Positions 1 to 12,261 are shown, counted from the first letter of the stretch. The stretch is 64,000 nucleotides of DNA from Molossus alvarezi (GCA_037176705.1 CM073887.1:87554348-87618347); one strand, 5' to 3'. Notes: a model not told the origin generated them from the sequence alone. Translations and numbers: made by a program.

Positions 1-632
1 CCTCATCTTGTTAAATGTCAGCAGCATCTTTCACTTTCTCTGGCTGAAACCTCATAGACATTTTTGACTCCTCTCTTTCTTATACTCCATGTCTAATTCA
101 GAATAAAGTAGCATGAAAGTATATCCTTCATCCACCTTAAGATCTACCTTGAGAATAAATATAACCACAATTTGCTGTCTTCAACTGCTGACAACCTCTC
201 TGAGCAGCCATCCTCTCTTGCCAGTGTTATTTTAGTCTCCTTTCTGGTCTCCCTGCTGCTTTGCTCTTTTCTGTTCTGTGTACAGCAACCAGGACGACCC
301 TTTTGAAATGAAAGCCTGATTGTTTTATTTTTTGTTCAAAACCCTTCAGTGGCTTTCTATATCATTTAGAATAAAGCCAGAATACAACAGTGTGTATGGG
401 CCCACTGTCATCTGTCTTTTCTTGCCTCTCTCACTATGTTTTACAGATTCTCTGTGGCTTATTCCCTGCCAGTCACATGGGTCTCCTTGAAGTTTCTTGA
501 ACCTGCCAAACGTAGTCTTGTATTCATGTCCTTAGGTAAGAACTTTGTTTTATTCACTCCAGAATCCCCAATATTCCTAAGAGTGACTGGCACATGGTGG
601 CCACATCTGCTAAATGAATGACTGCTTATCTT
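1..632 (+). repeat. L2 LINE relic
   Basis: Old LINE-2 3' region in sense orientation. Recognisable L2 landmarks in order are the 'gactcctctctttct' stretch near 78, the 'gacccttttgaaat' segment near 297, the 'aacccttcagtggctttct' segment near 340, and an end resembling 'ctggcacatggtggcc...aatgaatga' near 590-630. It is cut by the window edge and heavily diverged. The small open frames at 436-641 on both strands lie inside it and are not genes. Confidence 0.7.
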
Positions 633-2358
633 CTTATTCACGTCTTTGGTAATAGCTTATATGTATGTCTCTGTAATTAAAAGTATTTTACCTAAAACCA
701 TATAGTCTCATAGAATTAAGTCAAAACAAATTTAGATGCAAGGTAAGTTTCAAATCAATTTTTGTGTATGAAAAGTGAAAATACACAGGAAAATGGTAAG
801 GGTCAGAGGAGGTAGGAAAGGAACAAAAAGAGGCAAGTAAGGTAAATGGAATAAAGAAAAAGAAAGCCTGATTTATAAATAGGATGACAACATTAAAAAA
901 AATACAAAACTATTTTTGGTTTGTCCCATATTTCTTTTAGGCTATGTTTCTTGAATTCTGACTGTTGCTAATTTACATGGACTTACATGCTTCAAGTTGT
1001 ACTATTTGAATATCTTTCTTTTATCAGGAATATGGGCTCCAGTGAGATTGGGAGCCAAAACTTAGCTGCTTTTCTATTGCTAAACTTTTGTTAAAAAAGC
1101 AGTTACTATTACTGAGAAAGTAATCTACCTGACTATATTCTAGCATTTCAGTTCTTGGTTGAAAGCTCAAAGAGAAGTCTCATCATTTTTAAGGAGGAAT
1201 TTTCAGCGTACAAAAATTTGTTAGTAGGCTCGGTCCTCTCAGTACTGCGCTATTTACTGATCCCTCAAAAAATGGGTGACAGTTATTGTATTTCTGTGGC
1301 AAGCTAGCAGCTAGCGACATTAATGTACACAATTCAATGGAGAGTAATACATGCATATAAATATTTCTGCTTTTAGGTGAAAAATACTTGCATATATTTA
1401 ACTGCTTTTTTAAAACTGCAATTTGATTTTTAGGTGAGAAATGAGAGTGCAGGGGAAATTAATAGTATGTAAACTTTCAGTATTTCATTCTGCTGAGACA
1501 AGAGTTTTTAAAACTTTTTCTGAGCTATAGGTCTCATTTCCTGTTGGTTGATTAAACAATTTTTTTTGTAAATCCTTTAAATTGTTGAAGTAGGTGGCTT
1601 AGTAAAAGTTACTGAATGAATAGATACGTGTTTATGTGTAAGCATAAATTATTCTTCATGAACCAGTTTAAACATTTCCCTATTTTTGTGCAATATGCAG
1701 TAATTTACGTCTTGGTTCATTTGTTTTATGGACTTTCATCTGGCCACAATGTGGAATTAATTGTCATGGCTGTTAGAGGTGTGGACATATGTGTGTTTAT
1801 ATATATCTTCACAGATTTTTGGTATGCAAATATAATTTAAAGTTGCATATGCTTGCTATTTTATTTTAACCCCTAAACAATAATATTTATAAATAAGATT
1901 TAGTATTATATTTTCTTTCGCATTAAAATATGAAATGAAAATATAAAATTTTCATATTAAAGCAATGGCAATGATAATTTTTAAAATTTTTATTTATATA
2001 TTATGTGAAGTTATTTTGGATGACACACTACAAGTGTTTGCCTATGATTTTGAATTAATCTATTTTGTGGACGAGGTCATCTTTGTTAGAATTTGACATT
2101 GACCTATCTGAATTCATATTAGCATTTCACATTTGAAATCTGCATCTTGAATTAATACGATACTTACTTCTGAGCTGATATACAGTCCTGCCACTAAATT
2201 TATTTCAGCTGTATCCATAGTTTGAGGCCTACCATACTAGACTGCTTAACTTCATAGTATTCTAGGTAGATTGTACTGAGAAAAGTGAATTCAGTTAATA
2301 GGCTGTGACCTAAGTTTCATAAGGGATCATTAAAATAATACATTGAAGTATGATTTCA
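633..2358. other. AT-rich stretch with no recognised feature
   Basis: About 1.7 kb of AT-rich sequence. I see no repeat family, exon or RNA gene. A 74-codon open frame at 1616-1840 has no family features and is best read as chance. Confidence 0.5.
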
Positions 2359-2565
2359 GCCCTGTCCGGGTGGCTCAGTCAGTTGGAACATTATCCTGTA
2401 CACCAGAAGGTTCAAGTTCCATCCCCATTTGGGACACGTACAGGAGGCAACTGCAACCATCAATGTTTCTCTCTCACGTTGCTGTTTCTCCCTCTCTCCC
2501 ACATCCCCCACTTCCTTCCCCTCCCTTAAATCAATAAAAATTTTCTCAGGTGAGGATTAAAAAAA
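2359..2565 (+). repeat. Ves SINE, older subtype
   Basis: tRNA-like head 'gccctgtccgggtggctcag', CT-rich middle, 'tcaggtgaggatt' end and A tail. The head is the 'gtggctcagt(t)ggtt' variant rather than the young 'ggtttggctcagcggtt' type. Confidence 0.85.
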
Positions 2566-2575
2566 AAAGTATGCA

Positions 2576-2837
2576 GCCCTGGCCAGTTTGACTCAGCAGT
2601 TAGAACATTGGCCCAAGGACTGAAGGGTCATGAGTTCGATTCCTGGTCAAGGGCACCTACCTGGGTTGCAGGTTTGATCCCTGGCCCCGGAGGGGGTTGT
2701 GCAGGAGGCAACCAATCGATGTGTCTCTCACATTGATGTTTCCCCTTCTCTTTTTCTCTCTCTCTCCCTTCCTCCCTTCCACTCTTCAAAAGTCAAAGAG
2801 AAAATATCCTTGGGTGAGGGTTAACATCAAAAAAAGT
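2576..2837 (+). repeat. Ves SINE
   Basis: Full-length copy: tRNA-derived head with A- and B-box-like segments, CT-rich middle, A-rich end. It is flanked by the short direct repeat gtatgca (2569-2575 and 2838-2844). It sits directly behind the previous SINE. Confidence 0.85.
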
Positions 2838-2944
2838 GTATGCATTCATTCAACACATTTATCAAACTACTCTTCCCAATCCACTCAGAATAAAATACAA
2901 ACTATACTCACCCAGAAAATACAAATTCACACTTTGTCTGTATG

Positions 2945-3338
2945 ATGTGGCCCTGACAATCTCTCAATATATCTGACCTTTGCTCACCACTCCTAGCTAC
3001 ATTAGCTGTCCAGCTTCTCAAACATGCCATGCATGTTCTTGCATTAGGGCTTTTACACAAGTAGTTTCTGTTCCCCCAGATATTTGCAAAGTTGGTTCCT
3101 TATCTTTAAGATCTCAGCTTAAATGTTACCTCATTTCTTAACCACTCAGTTTAAGATAGCCCTCCATCATCATCATAGCATTCGGTCAGTTCCTGAAATT
3201 ATGTATTTTAAATTTTTCTATTGTGTCCCAAAATGGATTATAAGCTTTATGAGATCAGGTAGCTCCTTTGTCTTGTTCCTGCTGTCCACAATACTTGGCA
3301 CCAAATAGGTGTGAAAAAAATGTTGAATGAATGAAACA
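2945..3338 (+). repeat. L2 LINE 3' end
   Basis: LINE-2 3' end in sense orientation: 'ctcagcttaaatgttacctc' near 3114, 'ttataagctttatgagatca' near 3238, then a 'cttggcaccaaataggtg...gttgaatgaatga' terminus. This order matches the L2 3' region as I know it. Small open frames here are not genes. Confidence 0.75.
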
Positions 3339-3861
3339 AGGTCTCATCTAAGTTTTCTTGTGAATGAATTTTAGTGTACTGATATATTAAACTGTCAAAA
3401 GTGTATTCTTCTAACCCAGTAAAGTAGAAAACTGGATTATTCAGACAGAAACCCATTTTGGAAAAAGATGAGAAAATTGGGGAACTGTTCTGATCCTTAG
3501 ATCAAAGTAGTGGGTGGAACAAGTGGTTTTGGAGTTAGTTGGTGGGCTGATTGTGAACATTTCTCCACTTCTGTGTGTTCAGTGACATCATGTTGTCATC
3601 TTGAAACTGGCTATGGTGGGGACTAATTTACAACATGGGAATCAGCAAAAGCTACAAATCAGGGACTTTATTCCAGAGAGGTGGCTGTTAAATATTTGTC
3701 AGCAGATCCCTGGGTGGGACCATATGAAATTATTGTATTTATAGGCAAAAAATGCTTGAATATTGATAGTTTCTTATGGTTTAACCTAGTAGAGTTACTT
3801 ATTCTGGTTTGATGATCATTTCTTCATGGGAGTCAGTGAAATTGCCTCAGTGCTTTCTTTA
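3339..3861. other. No recognised feature
   Basis: About 520 bp between an L2 relic and a half-L1. I recognise nothing here. Confidence 0.5.
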
Positions 3862-3876
3862 CCTTGTTTGTTATTC

Positions 3877-6126
3877 TTTCTAATTAAAAAAATATATATC
3901 TTTATTGTTGAAAGTATTAGAGATATTTCCCCTTTTCCTCCCATTGACCCCACTCCTGCCTCCCTCCTGCCTTCCCCACACTGTTGTCTGTGTTCATTGG
4001 TTATGCATATATGCCTATAAGTTCTTTGGTTCCCCCCCCCACACACACACACACCCCTTTCCCTTTGAGGTTTGTCAGTCTAACAACCAATTTATACTTC
4101 TTAATCCCTTCACCTTTTTCACCCATTTCTCCAATCCCCATTTCCATCTGGCAACCAACAAAAAGTTCTCTATCCATGAGTTTGTTTCTGTTCTGCTTAT
4201 TCATTTTGTTTGGGACTCTCTCTGCTTCCTGGACTTGTATGTGTGTTTCCTTTACCAAGTTAGGGACGTTTTCTGTTACAATTTTTTCAGATTTCAATTT
4301 CTTTCTCTCTTCTTCTCTGGCACCCCCATGATGCGAATGTTGGTATGCTTGAACTTGTCCCAAAGGCTCCTTACACTATCCTCATTTTCTTTTGCTGTTC
4401 TGATTGGATGTTTTTTGCTGTCTTATATTCCAAATCAGTGGTTTGCTTCTTGATGTCACCAACTTTACTGTTGATTCCCTGCAAATTATTTCTTATTTCT
4501 GTTAGTGCATTCTTCATTTCTGTCAGGCCCTTTTTCAGTGCATTTGCGGTCCTCACTAAGTTTCTTGAGTGTCCTTATAACGAGTTTTTTGAACTCTGCA
4601 TCTGTTAGATTGTTTATCTCCATTTTGTTTAGCTCTTTTCCTGGAGTTTCGTTCTGTTCTGTCATTTGGGACATGTTTCTTTGTCTCTTCATTTTGGTAG
4701 CCTCTCTGTGTTTGTTTCTATGTATTAGATGGAACTACCACATCTCCTAGGTTTGATAGGGTGGCCTGTTGTAGTAGGTGCCCTACAGGGTCTGTTGGCC
4801 CAGCCTCCCTGATCAACCCAGCTGGGCACTTGAGGTGCACCCCCCATATGGCCTGTATACCCTTAAGTTGTAATTGAGTCTTGGTTGCTGTTGGCACATC
4901 AGTGGGAGGGATTTGCTCAAGCTGATCTGCTGCAAGGACTGGCTGTGCCCACTGACCACCGACCTCTGACCACCTTGGAGGATTAGCTGTGTAGGGGCCC
5001 ACCACATAGAGCAAGACTTACTTCAGCCGGGCTCTGGTACCCCCTGAATTCATTCATTGAGTGTCTTGCTTGTGAAGGTGGTTGGGTGGTGGTGCTTTGA
5101 CATGGTCTGAGGCTTTACACCACTGGGTGTGTGGGGTCTATATGGCCTGCCAGGAGGCGCAGGTCATGGTCAGCCACTGCCTGTGTTCTACCTGGGGCCA
5201 CCAGGCATAAGCAACAAAAGCTATTTGCAGATGGCTGCTTGTGCTGAGCTTGAAGGTGCCCAGTCAAGGCCAACCTGTGAACAGAGGCTGGCTGCTTCTA
5301 GTGCCAGGACTTGGGGCCACATAGCAAGAGTTATGGGCCTCACTGAGGCTGGGTACTTTTTGTTTAGAGATTTCAGGAAAACCCGAAGCTTGAGGCCAGA
5401 CATGCCATTCCTTTGGTAAAACCACTGGAAACAGCTTGGGTGAGTCCCAAAGTTGGGTGGGGCAGTGTCTCCGGGAATCACCAGGATGGGGCAAACAGTG
5501 TGAGCCAAGTTGCTGGAGTCCCAGTTATGGCACCCATCTGCCCATCCCATGGGTGAAGGGCTCACCAAAGCAACAAGGGCCTCCACCAGCACATCTCTCT
5601 GAGAGAAAGCTCCCTCTCCAGCTCTCACCTTGATGCCAAACAACTCAGTTCTTCCCCGTGAGTCTCTGGTGCCTTTCAAGCTGCTTCTCCCATGCTAGAG
5701 TGTACAGGGTGCAGGTCCAAGTAAGTTTGTGAGCGGGCCCTTTGAGAGGAACTGCCTGAGACTCCAGCAGCCCCAGCCTCTCAGCCTCAATTCCTGCTGG
5801 TTTTTACAGCCAGAAATTATGGGGACTTCTCTTTCTGGCACTGGGACCCCTCGCTCCTCGGGAAGGGGGGATCTTCACTGCTGAAGTGTCCCTCCTGATT
5901 TTTATCCACCACACGTGGATGTGGGACCAGCCCGTCTATACCTCCACCCCTCCTACCACTGTGAATATGGCCTCTTCTTTAATTTTGTAGTTGTAGGACT
6001 TCCATTCAGCTCAATTTCAGGCAGTTCTGAATGATGGTTGTTCTGTAGTTTAGTTGTATTTTGATGCAGTTCTGGAAGGAGGCGAGTACCATGTTTACCT
6101 ACACTGCCATCTTGACCGGAAGTCCT
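3877..6126 (-). mobile_element. Half-L1 (HAL1-like) copy A, with an extra deletion in ORF1
   Basis: LINE-1-derived element without ORF2, read right to left: a long 5'UTR (about 6126-4693) opening with 'cttccggtcaagatggcagt', ORF1 from 4692 (MKRQRNMSQM..., frameshifted), then the 3'UTR and an A-rich tail near 3880-3900. ORF1 is intact as far as the ENVPNLVKETHIQVQEAERV segment, then runs at about 4210 straight into the 3' segment also seen in copies B and C (KQNRN-like). About 430 bp of ORF1 C-terminus plus the ORF1-3'UTR joint seen in B is gone, at a short homology (ttgtttg on the plus strand). Possible TSD: ccttgtttgttattc (3862) and ccttgtttatttttc (6127). No reverse transcriptase is encoded, so mobility would need an L1 in trans. 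HAL1 naming is from recall. Confidence 0.75.
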
Positions 6127-6311
6127 GCCTTGTTTATTTTTCAAAATAGATTCACTTCACATCTGATGATTACGTCTAGATTCATTTAATGTGTAAACTG
6201 TTGGGTATTTATGTGTTTGTATATTAATTGCTTCCATGTGTACCAAATTGTTTAGCTAGTTTATTTGAAAGCAGGCACAGAAGACCTTGACATGCCTCTC
6301 AGGGTGTTCTT

Positions 6312-6531
6312 TCTTTTTTTTAAATTCTTACCTGAGGATATGTTTTTATTGATTTTATAGAGATAGGAAGGGGGAGAGACGAGAGAGAAACATCAATCGG
6401 TTGTCTCCCTTATGTGCCCCAAGCGAGGATGGAACCCACAACTTAGGTATGTGCCCTGATCAGGAATTGAACTTGCAACTTTTTTTTGTACCAGATGATG
6501 CTCCAACCAACTGAGCCACCTGGCCATGGTG
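6312..6531 (-). repeat. Ves SINE, older subtype
   Basis: Reverse-oriented SINE ending in 'gagccacctggccatgg'. TSD agggtgttctt at 6301-6311 and 6532-6542. Confidence 0.85.
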
Positions 6532-6542
6532 AGGGTGTTCTT

Positions 6543-6997
6543 AATTTTGTTATTGATTGTTAAACCCACTGAAGGGTGTTCCTATTTTAGTGAAGAAAGC
6601 AGAGCTGATTCGATTTGAGTCATATATTATTAGATAACTTTTTTCCTTTTCATTTCAGGATGTTTTATATAAATACATATGAGTTTGTTTTATTTTCCCT
6701 TGGCTTTTTTCTTTTCTTCTTTTGCCCATTACTGTCCTCTAAGTCTTTACCTACTCTGTCTGATTATTTATTTTCTGCTACTCTGTTATATCTTCTATTA
6801 ATCAGTTTCTCTAAGTCAGTGAAATGATTTTGTCTTATTTCTCAACTTTCAGTAGTTTTCTGTATTGTTTGTCCTATCTATGATTGCCTGGACAATACCA
6901 AGCCATTTCCCACCTCTGCCTCCCCTGCAGTTCTATAAAGACACATGAAGTTACTTCTTCCTTATAGGTGCCATTTTCCTATCTGAGGAAATCGTTT
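6543..6997. other. No recognised feature
   Basis: AT-rich unique-looking sequence. A 70-codon open frame at 6615-6827 is hydrophobic low-complexity and unsupported. Confidence 0.45.
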
Positions 6998-7013
6998 AAA
7001 AATTGAACTTTGT

Positions 7014-8414
7014 GAAGATGGTGTCGGGCAGGAACAGAGGCCGGTGAGTGTGTGAGAGAGTGAGCGAGTGTGTGAGTGTGCATGGACGTGAAGGTGGACT
7101 ACCAAGCCCAAGCAGTGCAGAGCCACGGAGCAGAAGGTCCCTGTGCTGTGGACAGGAGCAGCCGGCTACCACAGTAAGCGGCCCTTCAGGGCGCTTCTCC
7201 CTGCACTGCGGGGAGGTCCCACCATTTTGGAAGATCCCGGGTCTTATCTGGGAGGAGGCAGTGGGAGCGGCTAGGGCCCAGCAACCTGAGCCCACCAGCA
7301 TACCTGGCACCATCGGAGCAGTGGACACTGTCAACACAGACCAGTGCACAGTAGTGGAGCTCCCAAGGTGCTGGTCGGGACAGTCCGGAGCCCAGCACCA
7401 TCCCCCAGAGTAGCAGCCGGATTAGAGTTGAGATATACCCCCAGCAACAGAGGCTGGGGAGCAAACATCCATCCCCAGGCAAGAGAAGCACAGAGCAGCA
7501 GATGAGACCCATCCCAATCAGATAAGGGGTTAATTTCCAATATATATAGAGTGCTCATACAACTCAACAAAAGGGAGACAAAGAACCCAATTTAAAAATG
7601 GGCAGAGGAACTAAATAGACACCTCTCCAAACAGGACATACAAATGGCTGAGAGACATATGAAGAAATGTTCAATATCACTAATCATCAGAGAGATGCAA
7701 ATTAAGACAACAATGAGGTATCACCTCACACCTGTCAGAATGGCAACAAGTGTTGGTGAGGGCTTGGAGAAAAGGGGACTCTAGTACACTGCTGGTGGGA
7801 ATGCAGACTGGTGCAGCCACTATGGAAAACAATATGGTGTTACCTCAAAAAATTAAAAATGGAACTGCCATTTGACCCAGTGATCCCACTTCTAGGAATA
7901 TACCCTAAGAAGCCTGAAACTAATCAGAAAGAATATGTGTACCCCCATGTTTGTAGCAGCACTATTTACAATAGCTAAGATCTGGAAACAGCCCAAATGT
8001 CCATCAGTCGACAAATGGATAAAAAAGCAGTGGTACATATACACAATGGAGTACTATGTAGCTGTAAGAAAGAAACATCTCTTATCCTTTGAGATGACAT
8101 GGAGGGACCTGGAGAGTATTATCCTAAGTGAAACAAGCCAAACAGAGAAAGACAAGTATCACATGATCTCACTTATCTGTGGAATATAATGAATATAACA
8201 GTCTGAGGAATGGGGTAGTCCAGAGACGTGGAAGTGGGGTACAGACTGACAATCCCCAGGAGAGGGGGTGGTGGGGGAGAGATAAACCACAGAACTTATA
8301 TGCATGTATGCATGAACAATGGACATGGACGACAAAGCTGGGGACAGGGTGGGGAGGGGGGTAATCATTGGGGGAAAGGGAGAAACATCTGTAACAAAAA
8401 TAAATTAATTAAAA
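7014..8414 (+). mobile_element. Short L1: 5'UTR joined directly to the ORF2 tail
   Basis: A 1.4-kb L1 insertion bounded by a 16-bp TSD, aaaaattgaactttgt (6998-7013) and aaaaattgaacttcgt (8415-8430). It starts with 'gaagatggtg', typical of an L1 5' end, carries about 490 bp of GC-rich 5'UTR-like sequence, and at about 7510 switches to the ORF2 C-terminal region ('atcagataaggggttaattt'). The last ORF2 codons are open at 7935-8189 ([20 protein letters not shown]...). The 3'UTR and A tail follow. ORF1, the endonuclease and the reverse transcriptase are absent. The intact TSD shows it inserted as one unit, so the deletion probably happened in the RNA or during reverse transcription. A spliced L1 transcript is one explanation; template switching is another. 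Confidence 0.8.
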
Positions 8415-8430
8415 AAAAATTGAACTTCGT

Positions 8431-9117
8431 TGGCTCAGGCAACTTTACTAATATTTTTTGAGCAACATTTGCATTTGTTAACTGAGTAATTGGATTTGAA
8501 TTGATGATATTGAATTAAAATATAGCACCTAGATTTTTTATCCTTTAACTCAAATTTCTCTGTCTCTTATGCCTAAGCACTACAAAAAAAGCTTGCATTT
8601 AATGCAGAAAATACATGTATGCTAAAGAAAAAAATCCATAATCCCACCACTCTAAGATAACCACTGTTAATGTTTTGATGACTATACTTCCAGGCAAATA
8701 AATGAATAAACGTATTTTTTCACAAAAGTGAGATCTTAGTACACATACTCAGTTTAGCAAATATCGTGATCATAAGAGCATTTTTATTACTTCAGTTTGA
8801 AAGGGTCTTATTAGAAAGTGAAAATATTTTTTGACACATGGTAAAGCTGTAAGTAAAGTTGTGATTAAAAACAGTGGTGTTTATGGAGAGTAGAATGGGG
8901 TAAGTTACCTCGAGACAAGAATTACTTCAGCAGTAATTTTTTTTAAGTGCCCTCTTACCATTGCACAATAGCCTGATTGTAGTATACCAGCTAAGGAAAA
9001 CAGTATATGGTTCTATGTACAGTAGAATTATTTTAATAATAGCTCCAGGGTAAAATTTGGGGCTGTAAATAAGTTTGTACTTTTTGGTCTGTACCAAGTC
9101 CTACTGATGCCTTATTT
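8431..9117. other. No assigned feature
   Basis: AT-rich. The stretch near 8630-8700 ('aatcccaccactctaagata') recalls an old interspersed repeat I cannot name. No gene seen. Confidence 0.4.
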
Positions 9118-9131
9118 AAAATAATTTTAGA

Positions 9132-9394
9132 GCCCTGGCCGGTTTGGCTCAGCAGTTGGAGCGTCGGCCTGCGGTCCTGAGAGACCCGGGTTCGGTTCCC
9201 GCTAAGGGCATGTACCTCGGTTGCAGTGTGTCCCCGGCCCTGGTCGGTTGTGCGGGTGGCAGCCACTCGATGTGTCCCTTTCACATCAATGTTTCTTTCT
9301 CTCTCTCTCTGTTCCTCTCTCTCCCTCCCACTCCACCTGAACAAAAAATGGAAAAGTGTCCTCGGGTGAGGATAAAAAAAAATAAAATAAAATA
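9132..9394 (+). repeat. Ves SINE, young subtype
   Basis: Full-length, close to the apparent consensus, with the diagnostic 'cggcctgcggtcc' and 'gttcccgctaagggca' segments. TSD aaataattttaga at 9118-9131 (one base longer here) and 9395-9407. Confidence 0.93.
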
Positions 9395-9407
9395 AAATAA
9401 TTTTAGA

Positions 9408-9823
9408 AGAAAAATGTGTTTTGTTGAAGGCCATTATCTATTCAAATTGTGACACTTTTATTAGATATTGATTACCCTTTTTATGTGTCAGAGTGAGGAG
9501 TGGAGTTGTTTTTGGAAAAAGAAAATTTTAGCATAAGAATTCTTATATTAATGTTTGAGTTGATTTTTGTTTCATGAATGTGAAAATTCTTGTTGAAAGA
9601 ATCACCATTATATATTGATGTGTTACATCCTTTGGAAAACAATCCTAATCTTGTGAAGTAGTTGTTTGGGTTTTAAAGTAGCAGTTTTTAAAGCTAATCA
9701 AGGGCCCTTTAAGGGTTGTATAATTTAAATGACTTTTCTTTTAACCACAATGGTATCCATTACCTAGAGTGGAGTAGAATGATGATTTCTTTCTTTGTTC
9801 AGATTGTTGTTGTTTTTTATTAA
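9408..9823. other. No recognised feature
   Basis: AT-rich sequence between two SINEs; nothing recognised. Confidence 0.45.
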
Positions 9824-10041
9824 ATATGTTTTTATTGAATTTTTTTTTTTTTTTTTTTTACCGAGAAGAAGGGAGAGAGGTAGAAACATCGATATAAGAA
9901 AGAAATATCGATCGGCTGCCTCCTGCATGCCTGCTCCTGGGGATGGAGCCCGACACCTGGGCATGTGCCCTGTCTGGGAATTGAACCAGGACTTCTCAGT
10001 CCATGGGACAGCGCTCAATCCACTGAGCCACACCAGCCAGG
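9824..10041 (-). repeat. Ves SINE, older subtype
   Basis: Reverse-oriented SINE ending in 'gagccacaccagccaggc', with a long T run (A tail on the minus strand) at 9840-9860. Confidence 0.85.
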
Positions 10042-10634
10042 CTGTTTCAGTTTTTCTTGACATTATCTTTTGCTATGTTGTATTACTGCTTGCTCACAAG
10101 CTACTGCAGTCTTTGTCTCTTCTTAAGTAGCTAAAATAGTCATTTCTCTTACCCCTCATTGCTGCTTCCCCAATGGTGCATATATTGCTGAACACATTTC
10201 TTACGTGGTAAAGAAGAATAAAAAGCAATGTAGTTGATGTGGCCTTTTCTGATGAGAAATTCTGCAGTTTTGTCTAAAATGGAGATTGGCAGTCCTTAAA
10301 AAATGTTTCTCACCTAGTAGTTTGTCTCATGTTTGTAAATAAATATGCATGTGCCTCTCCTTGTTGGAAGGTAAAATGAATCTTGATATAAATTCAAGAA
10401 AAATATTTAGAATTATTTCTTGTATTTTGCTTTTTAAAAAAATTTGTATTTAAAAAGTTTCATAGTATATTTTTAGTCTCCCATTTTTATATTTATTTTT
10501 TTAATAAGGGCCTTGTTTTTGTAAATGGTACATATACACTAAAGAATCTTAGAAATTAGTTACACAGTAAATGGAAGAACTAATATTCAAAGTATTCTCT
10601 GATTTTTTTTTTTTTTCTTTTTTTAAGAGTCAGT
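10042..10634. other. No recognised feature
   Basis: About 590 bp of AT-rich sequence; nothing recognised. Confidence 0.45.
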
Positions 10635-10858
10635 GGGATTGGGAAGTGGTTGAAAGAATATGGACTTTGGAATCAGGCACACCTCAGTTTGATCCAGAAT
10701 TTGGCCACATATTTGCTGCATGGCAAGCTCTTTACTCTTGGTGGTTTCTATTTTCTTTTTTCATTAAGTGTGTGTAAAACAGGCTTGTTAGGAATAAAAG
10801 AGGTACACATGAAGCACTTGGTTTGTAGAAAGTGTTAATAAATGTTTTATTTTATTTC
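10635..10858 (+). repeat. MIR SINE relic
   Basis: Ancient tRNA-derived MIR in sense orientation: 'agtggttgaaagaatatgga' and 'ggaatcaggcacacctcagt' match the MIR head, and 'gtgttaataaatgttt' the MIR end. Confidence 0.7.
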
Positions 10859-10869
10859 TACTCCATACT

Positions 10870-11078
10870 TTTTTTTTTTCTTTATTGATTTTAGTAAGAG
10901 AGGAAGGGAGAGAGAGATAGAAACATTGATGAGAGAGAACATCGACCGGCTGCCTCCTGCATGTCCCCCACAGGGGATTGGGCCCACAACCTAGGCATGT
11001 GCCCTGACTGGGAATCGAACTGGCAACCTCTTGGTGCATGGGTTGACTCTCAACCACTGAGCCACACCAGCCAGGCTG
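10870..11078 (-). repeat. Ves SINE, older subtype
   Basis: Reverse-oriented SINE ending 'gagccacaccagccaggc'. TSD tactccatact (10859) and tactccatattt (11079). Inserted at the end of the MIR. Confidence 0.85.
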
Positions 11079-11155
11079 TACTCCATATTTTAAAATATCT
11101 TAGGACTCACTTGGACATTTCACTTGAAAGTGAATCACAGTCAAGAAACTGGAAA

Positions 11156-11402
11156 GCCCTGGCAGGTTTGGCTCAGCGGTTAGAGCATCGGCTTGTGGAC
11201 CAAAAAGACTCGGGTTTGATTCTGGCCAAGGGCACGTACCTCGGTTGCAGTTCATCCCCAGCCCCAGTTGGGGTCTTGCGAGTGGCAACCAATCAGTGTC
11301 TCTCTCGCATCGATGTTTCTCTCCCTCTTTCTTCCTCCTGCTCTATCTGAAGATAAATGTAAACATACCCTCTAGTGAGGATAAAAAAAAATTAAAAAAG
11401 CA
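11156..11402 (+). repeat. Ves SINE
   Basis: Head 'gccctggcaggtttggctca', CT-rich middle, 'agtgaggat' end and A tail. Confidence 0.88.
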
Positions 11403-11539
11403 AACACCTGGAAATATATGTAACCTAATTGTACTCATATTTGTAGTGTCCTTTACTCTGCTTGTCTGAGAGTGGTTCTTGCAACTATTTAATAAAGTGT
11501 TTTGACTCCAAGGAAAGTTTTATTATTTATTTATTTATT

Positions 11540-11771
11540 TATTTTAATCCTCACTCAAGGATATTTTTTCATTGAATTTTGGACAGAGTGGAAGGGAGGG
11601 AGGAAGAGAGAAACATCAATATGAGAGAGAGAGGCAGCGATTGGTTGTCTGCAGGACGCCGACTGGGGCTGGGGATTGAAACTCAACCCGGGTATATGCC
11701 CTTGACCGGGCATCGAACCCTTGACCCTTCAGTCCGTAGGCCAATCAATATTCTAACCACTGGCCAGGGCT
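11540..11771 (-). repeat. Ves SINE
   Basis: Reverse-oriented SINE from 'aatcctcactcaaggat' to 'ccactggccagggc', preceded by a (TTTA)n run that is the variable A-rich tail. Confidence 0.85.
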
Positions 11772-12233
11772 CAAGAATTAAGTTTTAAATGCGAGGTGGA
11801 ACTGAGTTAAGATGAGTTAATTGTTGCTAACCAGAGTGATAACGAAGTAACTAATCTGTATTTCCTAAGAAATTGAATACTTGTATATAGTATAACAATT
11901 GTATGTATAAAGATGTCTGTTTTAAAGGCTAAGAACTGACCCTTTGCAAAAGAGAAGTAAGACAAAAATGTGAGAAAAAAGTGTTCGACTTAATAATAAC
12001 AAATTTCTCTTACCAGATTTGAGTTGTTAAATGGTGCTAATTCACCTGAGTACCTTGACACAGGTACCAAATAAATTGCTGGAGGTAGTATAAATCTGTA
12101 GAACTCTTTTGAAAAGCATTTTGAAGAGTAATGAGTAGTATTTCTCTGTTGAGTATACTTGTACCCTGAGGAGATAACGAATTTCCTCCACTTCATTTTT
12201 TGAGGGAGGAGGGTTTTTTTGTTTGTTTTTTTT
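11772..12233. other. No recognised feature
   Basis: AT-rich sequence; two overlapping minus-strand open frames near 11990-12260 have no family features. Confidence 0.45.
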
Positions 12234-12261
12234 AATGACAGCTTTATTGAGATAATTCATG

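Noticed and set aside
2576..2650. tRNA gene in SINE heads (and in about fifty other places)
   Set aside because: The heads keep A- and B-box-like words but are followed by SINE body and A tails; no mature tRNA fold with a complete acceptor stem was seen.
3905..4453. 182-codon plus-strand open frame
   Set aside because: Antisense of half-L1 copy A; the low stop density reflects pyrimidine-rich sequence.
9033..9434. 133-codon minus-strand open frame
   Set aside because: It reads through a Ves SINE in reverse; many similar frames in the window share the same SINE-derived peptide words.
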